A stretch of 64,000 bases of DNA from Onishia taeanensis (lineage in GTDB: Bacteria; Pseudomonadota; Gammaproteobacteria; Pseudomonadales; Halomonadaceae), in NCBI RefSeq assembly GCF_003268885.1, contig NZ_QLSX01000003.1, forward strand, positions 310,001-374,000. Direction: 5' to 3'. The notes beneath the pieces were generated by a model. It was not told the origin of the DNA. It did not search any database and saw only the letters and a program-made list of their open reading frames with translations. Within the stretch, counting starts at the first letter, position 1, and every line of letters begins with the position of its first letter. Both the position numbers and the translations under genes were made by a program. This document shows, in pieces, positions 57,258-64,000 of this stretch.

Positions 57258-58457
57258 ATGAGCTACCGCACCCTTCTGAGGGACCATCGGGGACTGCTCG
57301 GCATCGCCTTTTTGGCCATGTTCTCGTCGAGCCTGGGGCAGAGCTTCTTCATTGGCCTCTTTCAGGTTCCCATCAGCGAACGTCTGGGACTGTCCACCGG
57401 TGAATTCGGCACTGCCTATTCCCTGGTCACCCTGGCCAGCGGCTTCGCTATGCTGCGTTTCGGCCCCAGTATCGACTGGGTGGCGCCACGTCGCTTCGCC
57501 CTGACCATCCTGGCGGCACTTCTCACCGGCATCCTGCTGCTTACGCTGTCGCCCTGGTGGCTGGTCGGCCTGCTGGGGCTGGGTCTGGTGCGCCTGTGCG
57601 GCCAGGGCATGATGAGCCACCTGGGCAATACGCTGGCGGGACGCGAGTTCACCGCACTGCGCGGTCGGGCCTTGGGGCTTGTCGGCCTGGGGCTGATGCT
57701 TGGCGAGACGCTGCTGCCCCCCATGGTGGCGGCTCTGCTGGTGTGGTTCGGCTGGCGCGAGCTGTGGTGGAGCCTGGGCGCGGTGATCGCCCTGGCGTGG
57801 ATGCTGATGCTGATAGGTGCCCCCTGGCCGCCGTCGCCGCGCTCGCGGCGAGACCAGCAGGCGATCGATGATGGCCCGCGTCCCTTCCGCGAGGCGCGCT
57901 TCTGGCGACTCCTGCCGTTGCTGATGGTCCTGCCGGTCACCATGACGGGGCTGTTCATCTACCAAGCGCAACTCACCGAGGCCATGGACAGTTCGCTGGC
58001 CATCTATTCCCTGGCCCTGACCGGCATGGGGCTCGCCAAGCTGCCCGGGGCCCTGCTCGGCGGTCACTGGGTCGACCGGCTGGGCCCGGTGCGCCTGGCG
58101 CGCCTCTATCTGCTGCCCTTCGCCCTGGCCCTGCTGCTGGCCATCACCTTGGGCGGTCACCTGGCGGTGTTAGCCCTGATGACGGGGGGAGGGCTGGCGA
58201 TGGGGGCACAGGAGTCCATTGCCACTAGCTTGCTGGTGCGCCTGTGGGGCGCCGAGCACTTGGGTGCGGTCCGCGCGACCCTCAGCGCAGCCATGGTGTT
58301 CTCCACCGGTATCGCTCCGGCGATACTGGGAATGGCGCTTGACCTGGGCGCCTCCTTCTCCCTGGTGCTGGTGGGCATGCTGGCGTTGCTGGTCGGCAGC
58401 TGGCTGCTGGCGCAGCCGGTGTTGGGCAGCCCTGAGGCCCGGGGCGCCGGTTGTTAG
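57258..58457 (+). CDS. MFS transporter
   Basis: A 399-residue major facilitator protein with about 12 helices. ATG at 57258 ([15 protein letters not shown]) has a cggagg site; the longer frame begins without one. The loop 2-3 motif is atypical ([16 protein letters not shown]). A GC-rich hairpin (GGCCCCG-CGGGGCC, 57206-57225) lies in its leader. Substrate unknown. Its end overlaps the doxX stop on the other strand by four bases. Confidence 0.87.
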   Translation: MSYRTLLRDHRGLLGIAFLAMFSSSLGQSFFIGLFQVPISERLGLSTGEFGTAYSLVTLASGFAMLRFGPSIDWVAPRRFALTILAALLTGILLLTLSPWWLVGLLGLGLVRLCGQGMMSHLGNTLAGREFTALRGRALGLVGLGLMLGETLLPPMVAALLVWFGWRELWWSLGAVIALAWMLMLIGAPWPPSPRSRRDQQAIDDGPRPFREARFWRLLPLLMVLPVTMTGLFIYQAQLTEAMDSSLAIYSLALTGMGLAKLPGALLGGHWVDRLGPVRLARLYLLPFALALLLAITLGGHLAVLALMTGGGLAMGAQESIATSLLVRLWGAEHLGAVRATLSAAMVFSTGIAPAILGMALDLGASFSLVLVGMLALLVGSWLLAQPVLGSPEARGAGC

Positions 58458-58945
58458 GCAGAGGGGGGGACGTCACCGCGAGTGAGTCGTGAGCGTTGCA
58501 GCCAGACGGACAGCAGCTGGTCCAGCGATAGTCGTCCGGGGCCGCGCAGCAGCAGGGTCAGTAGCCCGCCGGCCCAGAGCCCATGGGTCACCCAGGCATC
58601 GGGATAGACGAAGGTCTGGATCGCCAGCGTCATGACGAGCAGCCCCATGGCGGCCAGTCGCGTGGCCAGTCCCGTCCAAAGCAGCAGCGACAGGCTGAAC
58701 TCGGTGAGCGTGGCCAGATAGGCCGCAAGCACCGGCGGCACTAGCGGTAGGGCATACTCGTGCTCGAACAGGAAGAAGGTGCTCTCGCTGATCGAGAGCC
58801 CCTCCACCTTGGTCAGCGCCGAGAGGAAGAAGACGCTGCCCAGAATGCCTCGCAGCAGAAGCGCCACCGGGTCGAAGGGCAAGCGGTCCAGGCCTGGCGT
58901 CAGGCGTTGGTAATAGAGTTCCAGAGGAAACAGCAGCTTCTTCAT
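58454..58945 (-). CDS. DoxX-family membrane protein of the bufferin operon
   Basis: A 163-residue membrane protein with about four helices ([22 protein letters not shown] at the start). DoxX proteins often close bufferin/Hvf operons, where a redox or membrane role in maturation is proposed. Its ATG overlaps the bufC stop by four bases. Confidence 0.87.
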   Translation of the reverse strand: MKKLLFPLELYYQRLTPGLDRLPFDPVALLLRGILGSVFFLSALTKVEGLSISESTFFLFEHEYALPLVPPVLAAYLATLTEFSLSLLLWTGLATRLAAMGLLVMTLAIQTFVYPDAWVTHGLWAGGLLTLLLRGPGRLSLDQLLSVWLQRSRLTRGDVPPSA

Positions 58946-59724
58946 GGGGCCTTCTCCTCGGTAGTGGTGAGTGGCCGGCGCGAGGTGACTCGACTTAGCG
59001 CTCCCTGGCCGAGCAAGCTGCCGAGGGCGTCGGCGGCTCCGGCCTCGCCATGGGCCTCGGCAATTACCGTCAGTGCCTCGCCGAGGTTTGTCTTGCCCGT
59101 CAGGGCCCGATAGAGCCCGCGCATCGCCGGGGTGGCATGGATCGGTCTGATCTGGTGTCCCTGGCGCACTACCAACCAGTCGCCGGGCCCGCCCTCACCG
59201 ATCCGCGTAGCGGTCTCGCCTCGCTCGAGAGCATGCCAGAGGGGCTCGATGTCATGGCGGCAACCGACCAGGCGGGTCGCGGCCCTTGGTGCGAGGACCA
59301 GGCCCTCCGGGTCTGGGTGACCGGCCAGTTCCTCGGCTGTGACGGGTGACTCCTCGCGGGCATGGCTGACGTCCAGGCGTGCCCGTTCGAGGCGACAGAT
59401 ATCGCCGACATAGGGGTAGTCGGTTACTGGGGGCAGGCGCTCCAGAAAGTCGGCGAAGCCCTGGCCATAGTGCATCAGGCGCGGATCGGTAGGGGGGTGT
59501 TCGCCCGCATAGTCGCCGGCCGCGGCGGCAAAGTAGCGCGCGCCGAGCAGGGTTCGGGTATGGGGAAAGGCCGTGGCGAGGGCTTCGATCAGGCTCTGGC
59601 GGATGTTGTTGCGGTAGACATTGAGGCCGTCGACCCGGCCGAGGTCGGTGTCCGTCTCGGTCTCGGTCTCGGGCCGGCGCATGGCGGTGATGAAGCGCCT
59701 TTGCCACTCGGCGAGAGTCTCCAT
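58942..59724 (-). CDS. bufC: BufC/HvfC (DUF2063) RiPP recognition protein
   Basis: A 260-residue DUF2063 protein, with the N-terminal [12 protein letters not shown] and helical core [32 protein letters not shown] (ends LNVYRN, LGARYF). In Hvf/Buf systems it partners the DUF692 enzyme and binds the precursor. ATG at 59724 follows aggagg. A Thr/Glu-Asp run (TETETDTD) is encoded by a six-base repeat. A gap of 176 bases separates it from bufB, large for this operon type. Confidence 0.88.
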   Translation of the reverse strand: METLAEWQRRFITAMRRPETETETDTDLGRVDGLNVYRNNIRQSLIEALATAFPHTRTLLGARYFAAAAGDYAGEHPPTDPRLMHYGQGFADFLERLPPVTDYPYVGDICRLERARLDVSHAREESPVTAEELAGHPDPEGLVLAPRAATRLVGCRHDIEPLWHALERGETATRIGEGGPGDWLVVRQGHQIRPIHATPAMRGLYRALTGKTNLGEALTVIAEAHGEAGAADALGSLLGQGALSRVTSRRPLTTTEEKAP

Positions 59725-59900
59725 GGGGGCCTCCTGGCCGTCCAGGCTATGCCTGATAAGTGCCTTCGATCGGCAATCCTGCGTTAACAATCAGGCGAAG
59801 AGCCGTCGTTTACGGCTTGTATACGTGCGTCTTGTAAAGGCCGCTTTTGCCACTGATTGTTGCCTTGTCCAGCCTCTGCTCGTCGAATCTCCGCCACAGC

Positions 59901-60755
59901 CTAGTCGTCGACGGCAGCGCAGGTCGTCTCGCCTCGATAGGCCCTGGCCCGCTCGACCTCTTCTAGCCAGCGAGACAGGGAGGGGACACGGGTATCCCAC
60001 TCGATCAGGGTAGGCACATCCGGCTGCTGGCGGGCGAGCTGGGCGTAGAGGGACCACACGGCCTCGCATACCGGCCCGCCGTGATCATCGATTCGTAGCG
60101 GTGGGTCCACGGCCATGTCGAGGCTGTGGCCGGCCAGGTGAAATTCGCCAATGGCCCCCAACGGCAAGCCGGCCAGGTAGTCGTCGAGGTCGCGGCCGAG
60201 GTTGAAGGCGCTTATAAAGGCGTTGTTGATGTCGAGCAGCAGTCCGCAATCGGTGCGCTCCACCAGCGCGGCGAGGAACGCCGCCTCGTCGATGGTGTTA
60301 GCGTCCAGACCGATGTAGAGGCTGGGGTTTTCAATCAACAGGCGGCGGCCCAAGGCCTGCTGCACGATGTCGATGTTGCGTGCCACCAGCGACAGGCTCT
60401 CCTCGGTGAGCGGGACCGGTAGTAGGTCGTTGTAGTAGTCGCTGTCCAGTCGGCTCCATGCCAGGTGCTCGGAGACCAGTGTCGGGGTAAGTTCCCCCAC
60501 TAGGCGAGCAAGCCGGCGCAGGTGGGCGGCATCAGGGCGTTCGGCACCGCCCAGCGACATTCCCACGCCGTGTACCGAGAGAGGGTAGCGTGCGGCGATG
60601 GCGTGAAGCCGTTCGCGCTCTGGCCCCCCGGGTCCCATGTAATTCTCGGCGTGGAGTTCCAGGAAGTCTACCGGCCGGTTAGCCGTGAGCAGCGTCTCAG
60701 CATGCTGGTGCTTGAGGCCGATGCCCAAGGCACCGCGAGCAAGAGAAAGAGGCAT
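59901..60755 (-). CDS. bufB: BufB/HvfB (DUF692) multinuclear iron oxidase
   Basis: A 284-residue TIM-barrel enzyme of the MbnB/HvfB family that converts Cys residues of the precursor to 5-thiooxazole-type groups. Metal ligands are seen in FLELHAENYMG, SVHGVGMSLGG, SEHLAWS, LIENPS, LLDINNAF, FHLAGH and DDHG. Length is normal. It starts 49 bases after bufA. Confidence 0.92.
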   Translation of the reverse strand: MPLSLARGALGIGLKHQHAETLLTANRPVDFLELHAENYMGPGGPERERLHAIAARYPLSVHGVGMSLGGAERPDAAHLRRLARLVGELTPTLVSEHLAWSRLDSDYYNDLLPVPLTEESLSLVARNIDIVQQALGRRLLIENPSLYIGLDANTIDEAAFLAALVERTDCGLLLDINNAFISAFNLGRDLDDYLAGLPLGAIGEFHLAGHSLDMAVDPPLRIDDHGGPVCEAVWSLYAQLARQQPDVPTLIEWDTRVPSLSRWLEEVERARAYRGETTCAAVDD

Positions 60756-60804
60756 GGTGATCTCCTCGACGGGGCGGCCCGCCGGCCGGCGGGCCGGGAA
60801 AGCC

Positions 60805-61086
60805 TCAGGGACGATCGATCTCCGTCAGACTGCCGTTGCCGTGGGGCGTCTCGATGCTGGTGCAGGTGCCTTCCGGAACCAGTTTCCAGGCATTGCCCTG
60901 ATAATCCACGGTGGATGTGCCGGCGCAAGTGGTGCCCGGTCCCGCCTTACAGTCGTTTTGGCCGGCCAGGGCGACGCCATAACACTTCTCCATCGCCTCG
61001 CCATCCGCAGCCTGAGCGGTGGCCATGGCGCTGGCCTGTGCCAGGGCGGTAGTGAGGACGGCGGCCATCATGGTGGAACGCTTCAT
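60805..61086 (-). CDS. bufA: BufA bufferin precursor peptide (DUF2282)
   Basis: A 93-residue RiPP precursor with a signal peptide (cleavage likely after AQA, residue 26) and four cysteines at 35, 46, 54 and 75 in the bufferin pattern. Bufferins are exported and bind copper after thiol modification. The start has aggag. It heads the bufABC-doxX operon. ECF-type regulation is known in other bufferin systems. Confidence 0.9.
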   Translation of the reverse strand: MKRSTMMAAVLTTALAQASAMATAQAADGEAMEKCYGVALAGQNDCKAGPGTTCAGTSTVDYQGNAWKLVPEGTCTSIETPHGNGSLTEIDRP

Positions 61087-61139
61087 GGTGTTTCTCCTGT
61101 TGTTGGCTGGGCTGCGATACCGACGTGCATCGTGTCGAT

Positions 61140-61200
61140 GCGTCGATATCTCTTAATGAGTCGAACGGCGTCGCGAATGCTTACAGGCGTCGCGAAAAAT
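61140..61200 (-). promoter_or_regulatory. Candidate ECF-type promoter of bufA with an 11-bp direct repeat
   Basis: On the minus strand, GTAAGC is followed 15 bases later by CGAC, reminiscent of ECF promoters in bufferin clusters (GTAACC with CGAA). GGCGTCGCGAA occurs twice, at 61167 and 61186 (19-bp spacing), around this element. The start codon lies about 75 bases downstream. Confidence 0.4.
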
Positions 61201-61295
61201 TCGTCATCCCCGATGGGAGAGTCCATGAACCATCCCACGGTGAGGAGGTTGTCGCGCATGAGTGCCCTCAAGGGCCAGGGCAAGACCAAGAAAGA

Positions 61296-61502
61296 GTGTC
61301 GTACCCTGTCTCTGACGCGCGTCGCTGCGCCCTTGGCGCGGATTATAAGCATGGCGAGAAGGGAGAGGAAGAAGAGCAGAGAGAGTGTATTGCCTGTGGC
61401 GAGGAGATCGATGCCCGGCGCCTGTCGGGAGATCCTGTGGCATGGACGTGTACCGACTGCGGCGAAGAGATTGCTCATATCATCGGCTTTCCCCCCTTAT
61501 GA
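61296..61502 (+). CDS. Small zinc-ribbon protein, GTG start
   Basis: A candidate 68-residue protein. It ends in a CIACGEEIDARRLSGDPVAW TCTDC zinc ribbon (two CxxC pairs 17 residues apart) like DksA/TraR C4 fingers. GTG at 61296 is the best start: the longer frame from 61125 gives an unlikely N-terminus across the bufA promoter region. The pattern SDARRCALGADYKHGEKGEEEEQRE before the ribbon is charged. No clear Shine-Dalgarno site is visible. It ends 42 bases before the RidA gene. Confidence 0.5.
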   Translation: MSYPVSDARRCALGADYKHGEKGEEEEQRECIACGEEIDARRLSGDPVAWTCTDCGEEIAHIIGFPPL

Positions 61503-61544
61503 TGGGTTATCATTTTGCCCCATTTCCAGCCAGGAGACGTACCG

Positions 61545-61904
61545 ATGACTATTGTTCGACACGATACCAAGACGCGCATGAGCCGCGCGGTGATTCATAG
61601 TGGGGTGGCCTATCTGTGTGGTCAGGTGGCCGGCCCCGAAGCACGTCACGGCGATATCGCCGAGCAGACCCGCAGCATGCTAGAGCGTGTCGAAGCGCTG
61701 CTCGAGGAAGTTGGTTCCAACCGCGAGCACCTGCTCTCGGCGACCATTTATCTCAAGGAAGGCCACGATTTTGCCGCCATGAACGAGGTCTGGGACGCCT
61801 GGGTGCCCGAAGGGCATGCCCCGGCGCGGACCTGCATCACCGCACCGATGCCAGCCGATGAGCTCAAGGTCGAGATCACCGTTACCTGCGCCATCAAGGG
61901 CTGA
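61545..61904 (+). CDS. RidA-family (YjgF/YER057c) protein
   Basis: A 119-residue enamine/imine deaminase-fold protein. The family core [30 protein letters not shown] (ends AGPEAR, LEEVGS) and the catalytic-region Arg in [11 protein letters not shown] are seen. It could clear reactive enamines made by EutB-type and threonine dehydratase-type enzymes. Start follows caggaga. Its end overlaps the convergent LolA-like gene by 11 bases. Confidence 0.9.
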   Translation: MTIVRHDTKTRMSRAVIHSGVAYLCGQVAGPEARHGDIAEQTRSMLERVEALLEEVGSNREHLLSATIYLKEGHDFAAMNEVWDAWVPEGHAPARTCITAPMPADELKVEITVTCAIKG

Positions 61905-62649
61905 GCGACATCCCACCCTTCCGGGGAGCGTCTTCTTCGCTCCCCGCCTTGTCCTCCTGCTCCATTGCCGAACCGGTCGCGGTATCCTCCAGGGGTTCCG
62001 AGGCGGGCGTTTGCCCCGTTGCCAGGGGCTCGTCGGTTAGCCAGTTCACCAGCCAGGGCACCAGGCTTTCGTTGACCACTTCCTTGGCATCAGTCAGCCG
62101 AATGGTGAGGGTGTCGCCGCTGGTGATGGCCATGTCCAGGCGCTCGATTCGCTCGCCGCCAGAAAGGGTCAGGGTTGTCAGCGGCAGCTCCAGGCCCAAA
62201 GCCCTAGGGTGAAGCGATACTTGCCATGCGTCGCTGTCACCGGAAAGGTCGAGCCGGTAGTCCTCATCGAGCGCTGAAAAGTGCCCGCCGATTAGATCGA
62301 CCATGTGGCGCTGAAAGGTCTCGCGCTCGGGTAACAGTGCCTCGATGTCGGTTTCTACGTCGTTTGCGTCGGCAGTTGGCCCATAAGCCACCTGGCCCGG
62401 CGTGAAGCTCAGTACCTGACGACTGGGCGACTCGAAGAGCCAGATCAGCTGTCGGTCACGCTGATACAGGAAGCGGCCTTGGCTGTGCAGGCGGACTTCT
62501 CGTTCGGCCAGCCAGTGGAGTTGGCGAAAGTGGCCTTGCATCCGCTCGGGAGTGGCCAGACGTTTCTCCAGTTCATCGAGATCGAAGGCATGAGCCGGCA
62601 GGCTTGCAAGCACCAGAGGCAGCAGCAGGGCGAGCACTCTGGCGTTCAT
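61894..62649 (-). CDS. LolA-like outer-membrane lipoprotein carrier
   Basis: A 251-residue exported protein. A signal peptide ([17 protein letters not shown]) precedes a LolA-fold domain ([35 protein letters not shown], ends FRQLHW, FESPSR). It is longer than LolA (about 200), with an acidic Glu/Ser/Ala-rich C-terminal tail (residues 220-251). ATG at 62649 has a ggaagag site. A relative of LolA-type carriers rather than the housekeeping gene, because of the tail and context. Confidence 0.82.
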   Translation of the reverse strand: MNARVLALLLPLVLASLPAHAFDLDELEKRLATPERMQGHFRQLHWLAEREVRLHSQGRFLYQRDRQLIWLFESPSRQVLSFTPGQVAYGPTADANDVETDIEALLPERETFQRHMVDLIGGHFSALDEDYRLDLSGDSDAWQVSLHPRALGLELPLTTLTLSGGERIERLDMAITSGDTLTIRLTDAKEVVNESLVPWLVNWLTDEPLATGQTPASEPLEDTATGSAMEQEDKAGSEEDAPRKGGMSLSP

Positions 62650-62776
62650 GATCTCTTCCGGGGCGCGGCGTAGTTCATCGGGCGTTCTCTTGCGTCTGTA
62701 TGCGGGAGGGCCGTCAGTGTAACGCAGCACGTGACCGACAGCCGCCCTCGGCTACTGCAGGCGTTCCGTGCAGCCC

Positions 62777-63643
62777 TCAGGATGCATCCGAATCGGTCGG
62801 GAAGCGGGTCGGCTGCAGGCTTTCCTTGATCTTCTTCAGGTGGTCGAGGAAATCCTCGCCGCGGCGCAGGGTCACGCCGGTGGCCAGCACGTCGATCAGT
62901 GCCAGGTGGATCATGCGCGAGGTCATCGGCATGTAGACATCGGTATCTTCTGGCGTCGTGACCTCAAGGGTCTCGGTGCATTCCCTGGCCAGCGGCGAGT
63001 CAGGGGCGGTGATACCCAGCACCACGGCGCTGTTGTCACGGGCCAGCCGGGCGATCTCGACCAGCTCTCGGGTACGTCCGGTATAGGAGATGATCACCAC
63101 CACGTCGCCGGTATGGCAGGAGGCGGCGACCATGCGCTGCATCAGCACGTCCTCGTAGGCCATCACCGGCAGGTTGAAGCGAAAGAACTTGTGCTGGGCA
63201 TCCTGGGCCACCGGCCCCGAGGCCCCGAGGCCGAAGAAGTGAATCTGCTTGGCCTGAATCAGGTAATCGACGGCTCGCTCGACGCGCTTGGCATCCAGCT
63301 CGCGGCGGGCCTCGTCGAGGGCGGCGATGGTGGCGCCGAAGATCTTGTCACCGTAGTGGGCGGCATCGTCGTCGCGCTCGACGTTTCGACTGACGTAGGG
63401 TGTACCACCGGCCAGACTCTGTGCCAGCTTGATCTTGAAATCCGGGTAACCCTTGGCCTCGAAGTTACGGCAGAAACGGTTGACGGTCGGTTCGCTGACC
63501 GAGGCCGCTTGTGCCAGGGTGGCGATGCTCATGCCGGTGGCAGATGCCGGGTCCTGCAGGATGACGTCGGCCACCTTGCGCTCGGAGCGATTGAGCTCGT
63601 CCAGGCGAGCGCGGATGCGGGCGATCAGATCGTGACTGGCCAT
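62777..63643 (-). CDS. hexR: HexR-type regulator (RpiR family)
   Basis: A 288-residue repressor of central carbon metabolism that senses KDPG. An N-terminal helix-turn-helix ([32 protein letters not shown], ends SIATLA, YPDFK) precedes a SIS sugar-phosphate domain ([34 protein letters not shown]). It is divergent from zwf, the classic HexR target. Confidence 0.93.
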   Translation of the reverse strand: MASHDLIARIRARLDELNRSERKVADVILQDPASATGMSIATLAQAASVSEPTVNRFCRNFEAKGYPDFKIKLAQSLAGGTPYVSRNVERDDDAAHYGDKIFGATIAALDEARRELDAKRVERAVDYLIQAKQIHFFGLGASGPVAQDAQHKFFRFNLPVMAYEDVLMQRMVAASCHTGDVVVIISYTGRTRELVEIARLARDNSAVVLGITAPDSPLARECTETLEVTTPEDTDVYMPMTSRMIHLALIDVLATGVTLRRGEDFLDHLKKIKESLQPTRFPTDSDAS

Positions 63644-63740
63644 GCTGAGGGAAAGTCTCCGTAGCGACGAACATGACGAGGCGGCATGATGGGCAGGCTG
63701 TGCCGCACTGGCGGAGCGATCCGCGGCGCGGTCCCCGTCA

Positions 63741-63758
63741 TGTAGTGATTTAACTACA
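63741..63758. promoter_or_regulatory. HexR-like operator between hexR and zwf
   Basis: TGTAGTGATTTAACTACA is an inverted repeat with six-base arms, resembling HexR sites (TGTARTT/AAYTACA type). A second weaker repeat (TAAGT-N9-ACTTA) lies near 63823-63841 closer to zwf. Confidence 0.65.
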
Positions 63759-63911
63759 TTATGCAGGATATGCTAGCGTGAGCGGCAGGTGTGCGCCAAA
63801 TCATCGCCATTGCCATGCCGAGTAAGTGGTAAAGTTACTTATAAATATTGCTTTTTGTCGCGCGAATAACGTATTTTGTGCGTAAGTTAACCATATTTCA
63901 GGGAGCGAGGC

Positions 63912-64000
63912 ATGACCCGCGATACCCGTTCTCAGAACACTGGCCACCTGGATGTCGACCTGGCCCTGTTCGGTGCTTTGGGCGATCTGGCCCTGCGAAA
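63912..64000 (+). CDS. zwf: Glucose-6-phosphate dehydrogenase, 5' end (partial)
   Basis: The first 29 codons are present. LALFGALGDLALRK is the conserved coenzyme-binding start of G6PDH. A gggag site precedes ATG. The gene runs out of the window. It is divergent from hexR with operators between them. Confidence 0.85.
   Translation, partial: MTRDTRSQNTGHLDVDLALFGALGDLALR

Noticed and set aside
61083-61478. Minus-strand frame of 131 codons whose stop overlaps the bufA start
   Set aside because: The overlap (ATGA) looks like coupling, but the frame spans the bufA promoter region and the opposing frame encodes a clear zinc ribbon. Only one short hydrophobic segment was seen and no family was recognised.

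Overview
The window is high-GC gammaproteobacterial chromosome and most likely belongs to Halomonadaceae (Halomonas, Chromohalobacter or a close relative). The evidence is a DoeA-DoeB-DoeX ectoine-degradation set, a BetT-type choline transporter under BetI-like operators, a GH13 alpha-glucosidase that closely resembles the halomonad enzyme HaG, and a HexR/zwf pair. I see no rRNA, tRNA, insertion sequence, prophage or CRISPR array.

Layout. 0.1-2.6 kb: an aldehyde dehydrogenase and a Gly/His/Met-rich Spy-like periplasmic protein. 2.7-4.8 kb (minus): betT, with two BetI-type palindromes upstream. 5.3-12.9 kb (minus): an adaptor-RND pump-BaeS-BaeR-Spy efflux and envelope-stress operon. 13.4-20.5 kb (minus): an aglEFGAK-like alpha-glucoside uptake and hydrolysis operon with a LacI-type regulator and a candidate operator. 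20.9-26.9 kb: LysE and LysO exporters, an AraC and a TetR regulator, a DUF3108 protein, a DJ-1/PfpI protein and GhrA.

27.2-42.0 kb (plus) is an ectoine/hydroxyectoine catabolic locus: doeA, doeB and doeX, then an unexpected four-gene module, then doeC, doeD, eutB and eutC. The module encodes a nitrilase-superfamily amidase, an ATP-grasp ligase, a C45-type Ntn-hydrolase/acyltransferase and a 929-residue Orn/Lys/Arg-decarboxylase-like PLP enzyme. I think this module is the best candidate for an undescribed pathway. eutA lies alone at 50.5 kb, separated from eutBC by a haloacid dehalogenase gene and a minus-strand block (43-50 kb). That block holds an ECF sigma/anti-sigma pair, a DUF2064 protein, a family 2 glycosyltransferase, a YnjBCD-type ABC importer and an APH-fold kinase.

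51.6-58.5 kb (plus): NfeD-slipin, a SulP anion transporter, a tandem universal stress protein and an MFS transporter. 58.4-61.1 kb (minus): a bufferin-type (copper-binding RiPP) operon, bufA-bufB-bufC-doxX. 61.3-64 kb: a small zinc-ribbon ORF, a RidA protein, a LolA-like protein, hexR and the start of zwf.

Across the window, many intergenic gaps carry short degenerate tandem arrays. Each has its own unit sequence, but the period stays between 11 and 17 bp, most often 14 bp, and several arrays run across the stop codon of the preceding gene. No standard feature type explains this.
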